DNA from: Pseudomonas sp. CFBP 13711 | GTDB taxonomy: Bacteria > Pseudomonadota > Gammaproteobacteria > Pseudomonadales > Pseudomonadaceae | DNA: 64,000 nucleotides | NCBI RefSeq assembly: GCF_014842265.1 | Contig: NZ_JACYVI010000001.1 | Span: forward strand, 496,001 to 560,000 | Direction of reading: 5' to 3' | Part shown: one piece after another, positions 8,265 to 16,523 of the stretch | Layout of the letters: every line of letters begins with the position of its first letter | How positions within the stretch are numbered: the first letter of the stretch is position 1 | Made by a program: the position numbers and the translations under genes | The notes under the pieces: model-generated | Told to the model about the DNA's origin: nothing | The model's database searches: none | What the model saw: only the letters and a program-made list of their open reading frames with translations

Positions 8265-8359
8265 GGGTGGCGCTCCACCTTGCTCGCGAATACTGACCTC
8301 CAGCCGCCAGATGTCCAGCGGCTGGACTGACGCTTTCGCGAGCAAGCTCACTCCCACAG
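8265..8359. repeat. REPIN, first of a tandem pair
   Basis: A degenerate left REP (GGTGGCGCTCCACCTTGCTC) faces a canonical right REP (TTCGCGAGCAAGCTCACTCC). It is followed 40 bases later by a second REPIN sharing the inner sequences GAATACTGA and GGACTGACGCTTTCGCGAGC, so the pair arose by duplication. Confidence 0.8.
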
Positions 8360-8399
8360 GTCCTCGGCATGGCTCGAAATCTCAAGTCACCCACGGTCT

Positions 8400-8492
8400 C
8401 GTGGGAGCGAGGTTGCTCGCGAATACTGATTTTCCGCCACTAAAGATGCGGTGGCTGGACTGACGCTTTCGCGAGCAGGCTCGCTCCCACAG
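8400..8492. repeat. REPIN, second of a tandem pair
   Basis: CGTGGGAGCGAGGTTGCTCG at the left and TTTCGCGAGCAGGCTCGCTC at the right, about 40 bases apart. With the preceding copy it fills the space between the dehydratase and the regulator. No coding sequence is credible between 8213 and 8621. Confidence 0.85.
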
Positions 8493-8621
8493 GATCTGCG
8501 TGAGTCGCGGGAATCCAGTTTGTTCAGCCGCAACCAATCCGGGTCATTTCGAGCGGCGCGTCTCTTTGTCCGCCAATGCTATGATGCGCCGCATTCACCG
8601 CTCAGGATTGCCCCGCGCCCC

Positions 8622-9344
8622 ATGGATTACCGTAAGCCCTCCGACCGTAAAAGCATGCACTCGCGCATTGTCCAGGACATCGGCATGCAGATTGTCTCGG
8701 GCCGCTTCAAGCCCGATGACAAACTCCCCGCCGAAGCCCTGCTCTGCGAAGAATATGCCGTCAGTCGTCCTGTGCTGCGCGAAGCCACGCGGGTGTTGGT
8801 CGCCAAAGGGCTGGTGTATTCCCGGCCACGGGTGGGCACGGTGGTCAAGCCGCGCCGCGAATGGCACATCCTTGATCCGGACGTGCTGCACTGGCTGATG
8901 CAAAGCTCGCCGCAGAACGAGTTTTTCGCCCTGCTCACCAGCGTGCGCAGCATCATCGAACCGGCGGCCGCCGCCCTCGCCGCGCAACACGCCACCCCCG
9001 AAGACATCACCGCCATCGGCGAGGCCTACGAGCGCATGGCCGCCGCGCCGACCGTTGAAGACGTGCTGCAACCGGACCTCGATTTCCACAGCCGCATCGC
9101 CGACGCGACCCACAACGACTTGCTCGCGCACTTGTGCAACATGCTCTCGCTGGCCTTGCGCGAGGCGTTGAAGCATTCCAACAAACGCCCGAACCTGCAC
9201 GAGCTGGCATTGCCCCGCCATCGTGCGATCCTCACCGCCATCGAAAATCGCGATGCGCTGGGCGCCCATCACGCCACGCTGGTGCAACTGGACGATGCGC
9301 GCAACGCGCTGAATGTGGTGCTGGGGCAAGGCGTGAAGTTGTAG
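8622..9344 (+). CDS. FCD-domain GntR-family (FadR-type) transcriptional regulator
   Basis: A 240-residue protein starting at the ATG of MDYRKPSDRK; upstream in-frame codons run through REP sequence and are not credible. A winged helix occupies about residues 10-75 (FKPDDKLPAEALLCEEYAVS, then RPVLREATRVLVAKGLV). The FCD ligand domain follows, with metal-type ligands in PDLDFHSRIADATHN, then ALPRHRAILTAI and GAHHATLVQL. Such regulators bind a pathway acid and release TNGTNNNACNA operators. Two such sites lie in the divergent promoter at 6355 and 6430, so it probably represses the sugar-acid genes. Identity as an aldonate/pentonate sensor is inferred. Confidence 0.88.
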   Translation: MDYRKPSDRKSMHSRIVQDIGMQIVSGRFKPDDKLPAEALLCEEYAVSRPVLREATRVLVAKGLVYSRPRVGTVVKPRREWHILDPDVLHWLMQSSPQNEFFALLTSVRSIIEPAAAALAAQHATPEDITAIGEAYERMAAAPTVEDVLQPDLDFHSRIADATHNDLLAHLCNMLSLALREALKHSNKRPNLHELALPRHRAILTAIENRDALGAHHATLVQLDDARNALNVVLGQGVKL

Positions 9345-9394
9345 CCCCGTGAAAACGAATAAGGGCGTCTTGCTGAGCTCGACAGCAGATCAAA

Positions 9395-9420
9395 GGCTTC
9401 CCGGCTGAAGCCGGTCCTAC
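9395..9420. repeat. Short GC-rich palindromic repeat (second REP class)
   Basis: CTTCCCGGCTGAAGCCGGTC contains the stem CCGGCT/AGCCGG. Related copies occur at 43851 and near 55060. It lies between two convergent genes and may help end transcription. Confidence 0.6.
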
Positions 9421-9435
9421 TGACTGCACACAGTC

Positions 9436-10128
9436 TCAGGGCAGATAAACGCTGAACAGCCCGCCGCCCAGCTCGCCGCCGTTGGCGATTTCGATGTGGC
9501 CATGGACGCCTTTGCGCTGATGCTGTCTGGCGATGTTCGCCGCGAAATACAAGCCCAACCCGGTGCTCCCGCTGTTCTGGTTGATGCCCAACACGTAATC
9601 GGTCTGTTCCTCGATCATGCGTCGCGGAAACCCCGGTCCGTCGTCGTTGATGCTGATCACCAGTTGCTCGCCGACCTGCCCTGCCGTAATCAACACTTCA
9701 CTGCGCGCAAAGCGAATGGCGTTGATGACCACGTTGGACACCACTGAACCGACCAGCTCGCGATCAAAGAAGCCCGGCAAACCGAAGTCGTTTACCGCAT
9801 AGCGCGCCGTGATGCCACGACTGACGAGCACTTCCTGATGAAAGGCCAGCTGCGCTTCAATGAAGTCATCCAGCTCGTGATAATCGGGGCGCATCGGCAG
9901 CTGATTCACCCCCAGTTTGTAGAGCCCGAGCAGCTGCACCAGCATGCCATTGAGGTGGGCGAACTCGTAATCGATGACGCCTTGATCCGGCGTACCACGA
10001 CAGGCTTCGGGAAGCTGCTTGACCCACTGGCCGTGGGCCTGGATCAACGACCCCAGCGCGTTCTTCATGTCGTGAACGGTGGACGCAATCACCATCGAGA
10101 AGTCGAGCCCGAGATCCTGATCTTTCAT
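9436..10128 (-). CDS. Soluble sensor histidine kinase
   Basis: A 230-residue protein starting at the ATG of MKDQDLGLDF, whose ATGA overlaps the stop of the upstream response regulator by four bases, giving tight translational coupling. There is no membrane segment or recognisable sensor domain. The H-box is STVHDMKNALGSL (His near residue 19); the ATPase has NVVINAIRFA (N box), NDDGPGFP (G1) and GSTGLGLYFAANIA (G2). With the His so close to the N-terminus, input must come from a partner, most simply the TPR-receiver protein encoded upstream. The pair is divergent from a chemoreceptor gene. The target process is unknown. Confidence 0.85.
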   Translation of the reverse strand: MKDQDLGLDFSMVIASTVHDMKNALGSLIQAHGQWVKQLPEACRGTPDQGVIDYEFAHLNGMLVQLLGLYKLGVNQLPMRPDYHELDDFIEAQLAFHQEVLVSRGITARYAVNDFGLPGFFDRELVGSVVSNVVINAIRFARSEVLITAGQVGEQLVISINDDGPGFPRRMIEEQTDYVLGINQNSGSTGLGLYFAANIARQHQRKGVHGHIEIANGGELGGGLFSVYLP

Positions 10129-11729
10129 TCGCCGAAAGCCCTGAGTCGCAGTTTCTGGAAACGCTCGAAGCGCGGGTCGGTCTCCGGCATCTTGCCGACC
10201 ATCTTGAGACTGCTCTGGCATTCCGCCAGGCTCGCCGCGTCGAGATTCTGGACGCCCATGTGCAGCAATGACTGCGCCATGTTCAGGGCGATACTGATGT
10301 TCTTCGGTTGCAGGGCCAGGCCCTGACGGAACAGGTCCTGCGCCTCGCCGAGCTTGCCGGCGCGGTAGCAGCGAATGCCCTGGATATTGAAATCGATGGC
10401 CGCTTTGCCGGCGCCGAGAATCTCGGGATCGTCGGTCTGCCTGGCGATGTTCTGCATCACCACTGGATCGTCGCCGTAGATTTCGGCACAGCTTTTCAGA
10501 ATGCCCGCGCCAGCGTCTTCCTGACCGAGCGCCTTGAGCTGCGAAGCCACCGCCAGCGCCGCATCGGCGCTGAGAAACTGCTCCATGCCCTCAAGCCGTT
10601 CCATCGCCTGCTCGGTCAGTTTGGCGGCCATTTCCGGATCGGAGGATGCGACGCTGGTGGCCTTCATCAAACGCGCGCGCACTTGCAGGCCAGCGTCGTT
10701 GCCGTTTTCCTTGGCGACTTCGGTGAGGGTCTGGTTGATCTCGATTCGGGTGCGGGCATCCAGCCCGCGCTCGCCGCCACGGCTGATCAGTGCCTGAGCA
10801 AAACCGAGGTTGGTCTCCGGGTCCTTGAAGCGGGAGAACTGGCCTTGGGAAACGGCCTGACGATAGGCCTTTGAAGCACCATCGAAGTCCTCGTTTTCCA
10901 GCGCCAGCTTGCCCAGCAGACGCTGACGGCGCACAGCATACGGCGATAACCGCACCGCCTCTTCCAGCATCTTCTGCGCACGCTTGTTGTCGCCGCTGGC
11001 CACCAACACGTCGGCCAGCCCGTCGTACAGTACCGGCATGGCATTGAAGGCGCGAATCGCTTCTTCGTACACGCCCTGCGCTTCAGCGTTGCGCCCGCGC
11101 TTGAACAGCAGCTTGCCCAGCGCCACATACGCCCAAGGTTGCGGGCGGTCGGCGAGGATCGACTTGAGAAAGGCCTCGAGCGGCTCGTGCTGATTGAGGT
11201 CACGCAGTGCATCGGCTTTGTAGCGCAGGCACAGCGGCGCAAAACGTGGGTCCTGCTTGGTCAGCGCAGCACAGGCCGTCAACACCTCGGTCGGATTGCC
11301 ACGGTCAAGCGCTTGCAGGATCGGCTTGAGCAGGGTCTTGCGCTGGACGATCTTCTCCAGACGCTGAGCCAGGCTCGCACGGTTGAACGGCTTGGTCAGG
11401 TACGCATCCGGCTCCCACTCCAGCGCGCTCATCACCATCGCCTGGCTGTTCTCGGCAGTGACCATGACGAACACGCTTTCGTGGCTGATCAGTCGATCGG
11501 ACATCAGGTCTTCGAGCACCTGCTGGCCGTTCTTCTTGCCGTCACCCAGATTGAAGTCGTGGAGGATGAAGTCGTAGCGCTTCTGCGCGCACATCTTCAG
11601 CGCCTCCTCGCCGGTGTCGGCAGTGTCCACCGCCTTGACGCCCAACTCGCGCAGCATCGAGCGGACCGAACTGCGGAAGTCGGAAAAATCGTCGACGATC
11701 AGAAAGGTTTTTTGGTTCCACGCCAGCAT
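10125..11729 (-). CDS. Response regulator with receiver and TPR domains
   Basis: A 534-residue protein starting at MLAWNQKTFLIVDD, with AGGAAT eight bases upstream. The receiver domain fills about residues 5-125: acidic pocket IVDDFSD, phospho-acceptor Asp in FILHDFNLGDGKK, and the conserved Lys in AYLTKPF. The rest consists of tetratricopeptide-like helices, e.g. PWAYVALGKLLFKRGRNAEA and ACRYRAGKL-type repeats near the C-terminus (GIRCYRAGKLGEAQDLFRQG). There is no DNA-binding or enzymatic output, so it likely acts through protein contacts. It forms an overlapping two-gene unit with the kinase. Such receiver-TPR proteins in Pseudomonas remain largely uncharacterised. Confidence 0.88.
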   Translation of the reverse strand: MLAWNQKTFLIVDDFSDFRSSVRSMLRELGVKAVDTADTGEEALKMCAQKRYDFILHDFNLGDGKKNGQQVLEDLMSDRLISHESVFVMVTAENSQAMVMSALEWEPDAYLTKPFNRASLAQRLEKIVQRKTLLKPILQALDRGNPTEVLTACAALTKQDPRFAPLCLRYKADALRDLNQHEPLEAFLKSILADRPQPWAYVALGKLLFKRGRNAEAQGVYEEAIRAFNAMPVLYDGLADVLVASGDNKRAQKMLEEAVRLSPYAVRRQRLLGKLALENEDFDGASKAYRQAVSQGQFSRFKDPETNLGFAQALISRGGERGLDARTRIEINQTLTEVAKENGNDAGLQVRARLMKATSVASSDPEMAAKLTEQAMERLEGMEQFLSADAALAVASQLKALGQEDAGAGILKSCAEIYGDDPVVMQNIARQTDDPEILGAGKAAIDFNIQGIRCYRAGKLGEAQDLFRQGLALQPKNISIALNMAQSLLHMGVQNLDAASLAECQSSLKMVGKMPETDPRFERFQKLRLRAFGE

Positions 11730-12039
11730 CGAGATTCCTGTCACCGGATAAATAGTCGGCCCTGAGGCACCTGCAAGGGCGGCGGTCTCGTTCCCGGTCT
11801 GGGCAGAGAGGGCCAATAAAGTTGCGGCATGACGCCACTTGTCCGAGTTATCGGCGGCAGCAGGGCAAAGCTTAGGCACGCCATGCGGGAAAAAATCACG
11901 CCCTCGCGCCGTGTTGACAGGGCATCGACGCGAAAGGAGGCATACGCCAACGGGTAAAGTCCTTGGGTGTGCAGCCGATATCCAGTCATGCAACGCGTAC
12001 CCAACCAGCCGCAACCCCATCCCCGTTCGAGTGCACTCC
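11730..12039. other. Divergent intergenic region between the receiver-TPR gene and the chemoreceptor
   Basis: It holds the promoters and leaders of two divergent genes. Open frames through it are extensions of the flanking genes and lack ribosome-binding sites. I see no strong palindrome or clear sigma-70 -10/-35 pair. Confidence 0.5.
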
Positions 12040-13680
12040 ATGTCCTGGCTGACCGACCTGAAATTGAAGACCAAGCTCCTTTCGGCTTTCTGTTTGTGTG
12101 CGCTGATCACCGTGGTGGTGGGTGTGCTGGGGCAGAGCGGTATTTCCCGGCTGTATGAACTGTTTGAAAACACGGTGAGCGACAATCTGGTGTCGATCGC
12201 CAAGGTCGATTCGGTGAAGGCCAACGTCATCGCCACCAACCGCGACTTTTTCAAAGCCATCGGACTGAGCGCACTCAAGGCCAACCCGGACGACATCAAC
12301 GCAGCCATCCAGTCCCTAAAGGAAAACCAGGCCCAAGCCGAGACCGACTTCAAGACCTACCGCGCCACGCCACTTGATCCGGATGAAAAAGCCGCAGGCG
12401 ATGACTTCGAACGCGACTGGGCCGCTTACATCAGCGCCGCCCTCAATGCGCTGTCTGTGGCGCAGAGTGGCGACCTTGAGCAAGCCAGCAAATTGGCCGC
12501 CACCAGCGTAACGCCTAGCTATCGCAAGACCATGGGCGAGCTGAAAATCATGATCGAATCCAACCTGCGGCAAGCCAATGAACAGGCCCAGCAAGGCATC
12601 GAAACGGACAAGCAGGTGACGTGGATTCTGATCATCGGTTCGTTGATCGCGGTGGTGTGCGCCATTGCGTTGGGGCTGATCGTCACCCGCATGATCACCC
12701 GGCCGATCTATCAATCCGTGGCCAGCGCCACCCGGGTGGCGGGCGGTGATCTGAGCCAGACCATCGCGGTCGGCGGTCAGGACGAAACCGGCCAGTTGCT
12801 CAAGGCGCTGTCTAACATGCAGGGCAGCCTGAAGGGCACGGTTCAGCAAATCGCCACCGCTTCGGATCAACTGGCGTCCGCCGCTGAAGAACTGACCATG
12901 GTGACCGACGACAGCACCCGCGGGCTGATGCGTCAGAACGATGAAATCCAGCAAGCCGCCACGGCCGTCAACGAGATGACCGCTGCGGTGGAAGAAGTGG
13001 CGCGCAACGCCGCGAGCGCTTCGCAGGTGTCTGCGCAGACCTCCGAAGATGCCATCAAGGGCCAGCAACAAGTGCAGCAGGCTGTCACCGCGATGAACAC
13101 CATGACCGTGGAAATCACCGAATCGACCCAGCGCGTCGAAGCGCTGGCCGGGCAGATCCGCGACATCACCAAAGTTCTCGACGTGATCCGCGGTATTGCC
13201 GAGCAGACCAACCTGCTGGCGCTCAACGCGGCCATCGAAGCGGCCCGCGCCGGCGAGCAAGGCCGTGGCTTTGCGGTGGTGGCGGACGAAGTACGTGCCC
13301 TCGCCCACCGCACCCAAACCTCCACCGGCGAAATCGAATCGATGATCACCAAGGTGCGCAATGGCGCCAACGAAGCCGTGCAGGCCATGGGCAAAAGCCA
13401 GGCGATCGCCGTGCATACCCAGTCACTGGCCACCGAAGCCGGCCACGCGCTGGAACGCATCAGCGAAGGCGTAAGCCAGATGAACGAACGCAACCTGGTG
13501 ATCGCCAGCGCAGCGGAGGAGCAGGCGCAAGTGGCCCGCGAAGTGGACCGCAACCTGGTGAACATCCAGGACCTGTCGACCCAAACCGCAGCCGGCGCCA
13601 ATCAGACCAGCGCGTCGAGTCAGGCGTTGTCGCGGCTGGCCGTATCCTTCCACTCCATGGTGGGCAAATTCACCCTTTAA
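12040..13680 (+). CDS. Methyl-accepting chemotaxis protein (4HB sensor, HAMP, MA domain)
   Basis: A 546-residue chemoreceptor starting at [19 protein letters not shown]1 is about residues 10-30, a periplasmic four-helix-bundle domain about 31-190, and TM2 about 194-217 ([18 protein letters not shown]). HAMP follows, then the long signalling coiled coil. The conserved tip is visible near residues 387-420 as [20 protein letters not shown] followed by [15 protein letters not shown]. It lacks the C-terminal CheR-tethering pentapeptide. The sensor region is of the general 4HB_MCP type, so the ligand is unknown. It is divergent from the kinase/receiver-TPR pair. Confidence 0.93.
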   Translation: MSWLTDLKLKTKLLSAFCLCALITVVVGVLGQSGISRLYELFENTVSDNLVSIAKVDSVKANVIATNRDFFKAIGLSALKANPDDINAAIQSLKENQAQAETDFKTYRATPLDPDEKAAGDDFERDWAAYISAALNALSVAQSGDLEQASKLAATSVTPSYRKTMGELKIMIESNLRQANEQAQQGIETDKQVTWILIIGSLIAVVCAIALGLIVTRMITRPIYQSVASATRVAGGDLSQTIAVGGQDETGQLLKALSNMQGSLKGTVQQIATASDQLASAAEELTMVTDDSTRGLMRQNDEIQQAATAVNEMTAAVEEVARNAASASQVSAQTSEDAIKGQQQVQQAVTAMNTMTVEITESTQRVEALAGQIRDITKVLDVIRGIAEQTNLLALNAAIEAARAGEQGRGFAVVADEVRALAHRTQTSTGEIESMITKVRNGANEAVQAMGKSQAIAVHTQSLATEAGHALERISEGVSQMNERNLVIASAAEEQAQVAREVDRNLVNIQDLSTQTAAGANQTSASSQALSRLAVSFHSMVGKFTL

Positions 13681-13759
13681 ACGGCTTGGCGTTTCGGCGC
13701 CCGGCTAGCCAATCGCCACCCTGAGACAAAATGGCGTATTGACTAATTTGACACCCGAT

Positions 13760-13787
13760 TTGTCGAAAATGACATTTCGGGTACAAT
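13760..13787 (+). promoter_or_regulatory. Candidate sigma-70 promoter for mqo
   Basis: TTGTCG and TACAAT are separated by 16 bases, with a symmetric TGTC-N6-GACA element inside. Transcription would start near 13795, giving a leader of about 260 bases before mqo. Confidence 0.45.
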
Positions 13788-13796
13788 CCCCGCCCG

Positions 13797-13831
13797 CCGC
13801 AGGGGATGGACCTGATGACCAGGTCCTGCGG
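13797..13831 (+). other. Stable hairpin at the predicted 5' end of the mqo mRNA
   Basis: CCGCA/TGCGG closes an outer stem; GGACCTG/CAGGTCC with loop ATGAC forms a perfect inner stem. It coincides with the predicted transcript start. The rest of the leader (to 14058) shows no credible gene. A role in mRNA stability or regulation is inferred. Confidence 0.5.
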
Positions 13832-14058
13832 TGGACGATGTTTACTCAAGCTGCTGATTCCAATGATCGAATAAAAAGCACAGCACCGAGGGACATAGAA
13901 CACGAGGTCGACCTTTTCACTGGCCTTTTGACCCTTCCTCCTCGTTTTCCGAGAGCGAAGCCTGTCTGACGTTCGCGCCGCACACTGGCGCCCGGCATCG
14001 CAGGACGTTGCGCGACGATTGCTGCAGGCGGATAACTTTCTATCTATTGGATGATTCG

Positions 14059-15699
14059 ATGTTCAAGAAAACGAGCACCGCTCTACTGGGCCTCGCGATT
14101 TCGGCCACCTTCCTGCAAGCCCATGCCGCAGAAAGCAAGAAAGTCGATGTACTGCTGATCGGCGGCGGCATCATGAGTTCGACCCTGGGCGTCTGGCTCA
14201 ATGAACTCGAGCCGAGCTGGTCGATGGAAATGGTCGAGCGCCTCGACGCCGTCGCCGAAGAAAGCTCCAACGGCTGGAACAACGCCGGCACCGGTCACTC
14301 CGGCCTCGCCGAGCTGAACTACACGCCTGAAGACAAAGACGGCAAGGTCAACATCTCCAAAGCCATCGAGATCAACGAAGCCTTCCAGGTCACCCGTCAG
14401 TTTCTGTCCTGGCAGGTCCGCCAGAACGTCCTGAAGAACCCGCCTTCGTTCATCAACACCACACCGCACATGAGCTTCGTGTGGGGCGATGACAACATCA
14501 AATTCCTGAAAAAGCGTTATGACGCGCTGCAAGCCAGCCCGCTGTTCCGCCCGATGCAGTATTCCGAAGACCCGGCGCAGATCGCCAAGTGGGTCCCGCT
14601 GATGATGGAAGGCCGTGATCCTTCGCAGAAGCTGGCGACCACCTGGACGCCGATCGGCACCGACGTCAACTGGGGTGAAGTCACCCGCCAGTACGTGTCG
14701 TACCTGCAGACCCGCCCGAACTTCGATTTGAAGCTGTCCAGCGAAGTCAACGACATCACCCGCAACGACGACGGCTCGTGGCACGTTGAATACAAGAACC
14801 TGAAAGACGGCACCACCACCGGTACCGACGCCAAGTTCCTGTTCATCGGCGCAGGTGGCGGTGCATTGAAGCTCCTGCAGAAATCCGGCATTCCCGAAGC
14901 TCAGGACTACGCAGGCTTCCCGGTTGGTGGTTCGTTCCTGGTGACCGAGAACCCGACCGTTGCCATGCAGCACATGGCCAAGGCCTACGGCATCGCCTCC
15001 ACCGGCGCGCCGCCCATGTCGGTTCCGCACTTGGACACCCGCGTGCTGGACGGCAAGCGCGTGATCCTGTTTGGCCCGTTCGCGACCTTCTCCACCAAGT
15101 TCCTGAAAGAAGGTTCGTACTTCGACCTGTTCAGCAGCATGACCACCCACAACTTCTGGCCAATGACCAAAGTGGGCGTTGAGCAGTACCCGCTGGTGGA
15201 GTACCTCGCCGGTCAGTTGATGCTGTCCGACGACGACCGCTTCAAAGCGCTGCAGGAATACTTCCCGCACGCCAAGAAAGAAGACTGGCGCCTGTGGCAA
15301 GCCGGTCAGCGCGTGCAGATCATCAAGCGTGATGCCGACAAGGGCGGCGTGCTGAAACTGGGCACCGAAGTCGTTTCTTCCCAGGACGGCACCATCGCTG
15401 CCCTGCTGGGCGCATCGCCAGGCGCGTCGACCGCTGCACCGATCATGCTCAACGTCCTGGAAAAGCTGTTCAAGACCCAGCTCGCGACGCCTGAGTGGCA
15501 AGCGAAGGTCCATCAGATCGTGCCGAGCTATGGCACCAAGCTGAATGACTCGCCAGCCGCTGTTCAGCAAGAGTGGAACTACACCGCCGAAGTGCTGCAA
15601 CTGGGCAAACCGCCAGTGCTCGATCAGAGCGTCGGCACCAGCACTGCCGCGCCGGGCAAGCCTGCTGAAAGCAAGCCCGCCAGCGACATGGCGCTGTAA
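14059..15699 (+). CDS. mqo: Malate:quinone oxidoreductase
   Basis: A 546-residue FAD enzyme oxidising malate to oxaloacetate and passing electrons to quinone at the membrane. The dinucleotide motif [16 protein letters not shown] and the family pattern [20 protein letters not shown] are near the N-terminus. [20 protein letters not shown], near the C-terminus, is equally diagnostic. The start is the ATG of [11 protein letters not shown]; earlier in-frame codons lack a ribosome-binding site. Residues 1-23 ([22 protein letters not shown]) read as a signal peptide, unlike most cytosolic-face Mqo enzymes; Pseudomonas encodes more than one Mqo paralogue, and this may be the exported or membrane-anchored type. 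A strong terminator follows. Confidence 0.93.
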   Translation: MFKKTSTALLGLAISATFLQAHAAESKKVDVLLIGGGIMSSTLGVWLNELEPSWSMEMVERLDAVAEESSNGWNNAGTGHSGLAELNYTPEDKDGKVNISKAIEINEAFQVTRQFLSWQVRQNVLKNPPSFINTTPHMSFVWGDDNIKFLKKRYDALQASPLFRPMQYSEDPAQIAKWVPLMMEGRDPSQKLATTWTPIGTDVNWGEVTRQYVSYLQTRPNFDLKLSSEVNDITRNDDGSWHVEYKNLKDGTTTGTDAKFLFIGAGGGALKLLQKSGIPEAQDYAGFPVGGSFLVTENPTVAMQHMAKAYGIASTGAPPMSVPHLDTRVLDGKRVILFGPFATFSTKFLKEGSYFDLFSSMTTHNFWPMTKVGVEQYPLVEYLAGQLMLSDDDRFKALQEYFPHAKKEDWRLWQAGQRVQIIKRDADKGGVLKLGTEVVSSQDGTIAALLGASPGASTAAPIMLNVLEKLFKTQLATPEWQAKVHQIVPSYGTKLNDSPAAVQQEWNYTAEVLQLGKPPVLDQSVGTSTAAPGKPAESKPASDMAL

Positions 15700-15743
15700 C
15701 GACGCCTGACCGGTTTGCATCTACCCTGATGCGGCTGTTCACG

Positions 15744-15777
15744 AAAGCCACGAGACCTCGCGTCTCGTGGCTTTTTT
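15744..15777 (+). terminator. Intrinsic terminator after mqo
   Basis: AAAGCCACGAGAC and GTCTCGTGGCTTT form a 13-bp stem with a five-base loop, followed by T's. It reads well on both strands. Confidence 0.9.
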
Positions 15778-15904
15778 ATTGCCTGGTGAACAGCCCACGG
15801 CCGCCCGACGCACGTTGTGACGTTCATCAGCGCTTGAAGACGTGAAAATGAACGGCAAGCGCTTGCGCTGTGTCCATCCTATGGAACCATTCAGGAAGAA
15901 AGGT

Positions 15905-16501
15905 ATGGACGCTAAAAACACGCAAGTGATGAGGGATGTCATCGTGATCGGTGGTGCGCAAGGCGCCACGGAAGCCCTGCGGCACCTGCTCGTCAAGCTA
16001 CCGAAAGATTTTCCCGCTGCCCTGCTCATCGTGATTCACACGAACCCGACAGGTCCGGACTACATGGCGTCGGTGCTCGGTCGCTACTCGACGCTGCCTG
16101 TCGGCTACGGCAAAGAAGGCGAGCCGGTACTGCCTGGCCGTGTGTACCTGGCACCTCCTGACCGGCATCTGGAGATCGTCTCCCCCGGGATCATTCATCT
16201 AGACGACGGCCCCAAGCTGCACCTCGCACGTCCTGCCGCCGATCGCCTGTTCGCCACAGCTGCCGACGTATTTCGCGAGCGGGTGATCTGCCTCGTGCTG
16301 TCAGGCGGCGATTCCGATGGTGCGGATGGCGCGGTAGAGGTCAGGAACGCCGGCGGGTTGAGTTTCGTCCAGCGTCCCGAGGAAGCGCCCGTGCCCAGCA
16401 TGCCGATCGAGACGATGCGCAAAACCGTGTTGAGCCCTCAACTGAGCGCGGAAGAAATGGCAGACGCGCTGATCAAAGCGGTCGGCAGCGTCCACAGCTG
16501 A
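15905..16501 (+). CDS. CheB methylesterase-domain protein with a substituted catalytic serine
   Basis: A 198-residue stand-alone CheB catalytic domain without a receiver. The start is MDAKNTQVMRD, with AGGAAGAAAGG just upstream. The active-site loop that normally reads IGASTGGTEA here reads VIGGAQGATEA, so the nucleophilic Ser is Ala (codon GCG). The catalytic His is kept in LIVIHTNPTGP and the Asp in VLSGGDSDGADGAVE. Esterase or deamidase activity on chemoreceptors is therefore unlikely by the usual mechanism, and a binding or regulatory role is more plausible. It lies about 20 bases upstream of a diguanylate cyclase gene, with the same orientation and probably the same transcript. Confidence 0.85.
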   Translation: MDAKNTQVMRDVIVIGGAQGATEALRHLLVKLPKDFPAALLIVIHTNPTGPDYMASVLGRYSTLPVGYGKEGEPVLPGRVYLAPPDRHLEIVSPGIIHLDDGPKLHLARPAADRLFATAADVFRERVICLVLSGGDSDGADGAVEVRNAGGLSFVQRPEEAPVPSMPIETMRKTVLSPQLSAEEMADALIKAVGSVHS

Positions 16502-16523
16502 CTATCAAAGGAGACCAGTGAGC

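Noticed and set aside
13739..13969. 76-codon open frame upstream of mqo
   Set aside because: It overlaps the promoter and hairpin, has no ribosome-binding site, and its composition does not look coding.
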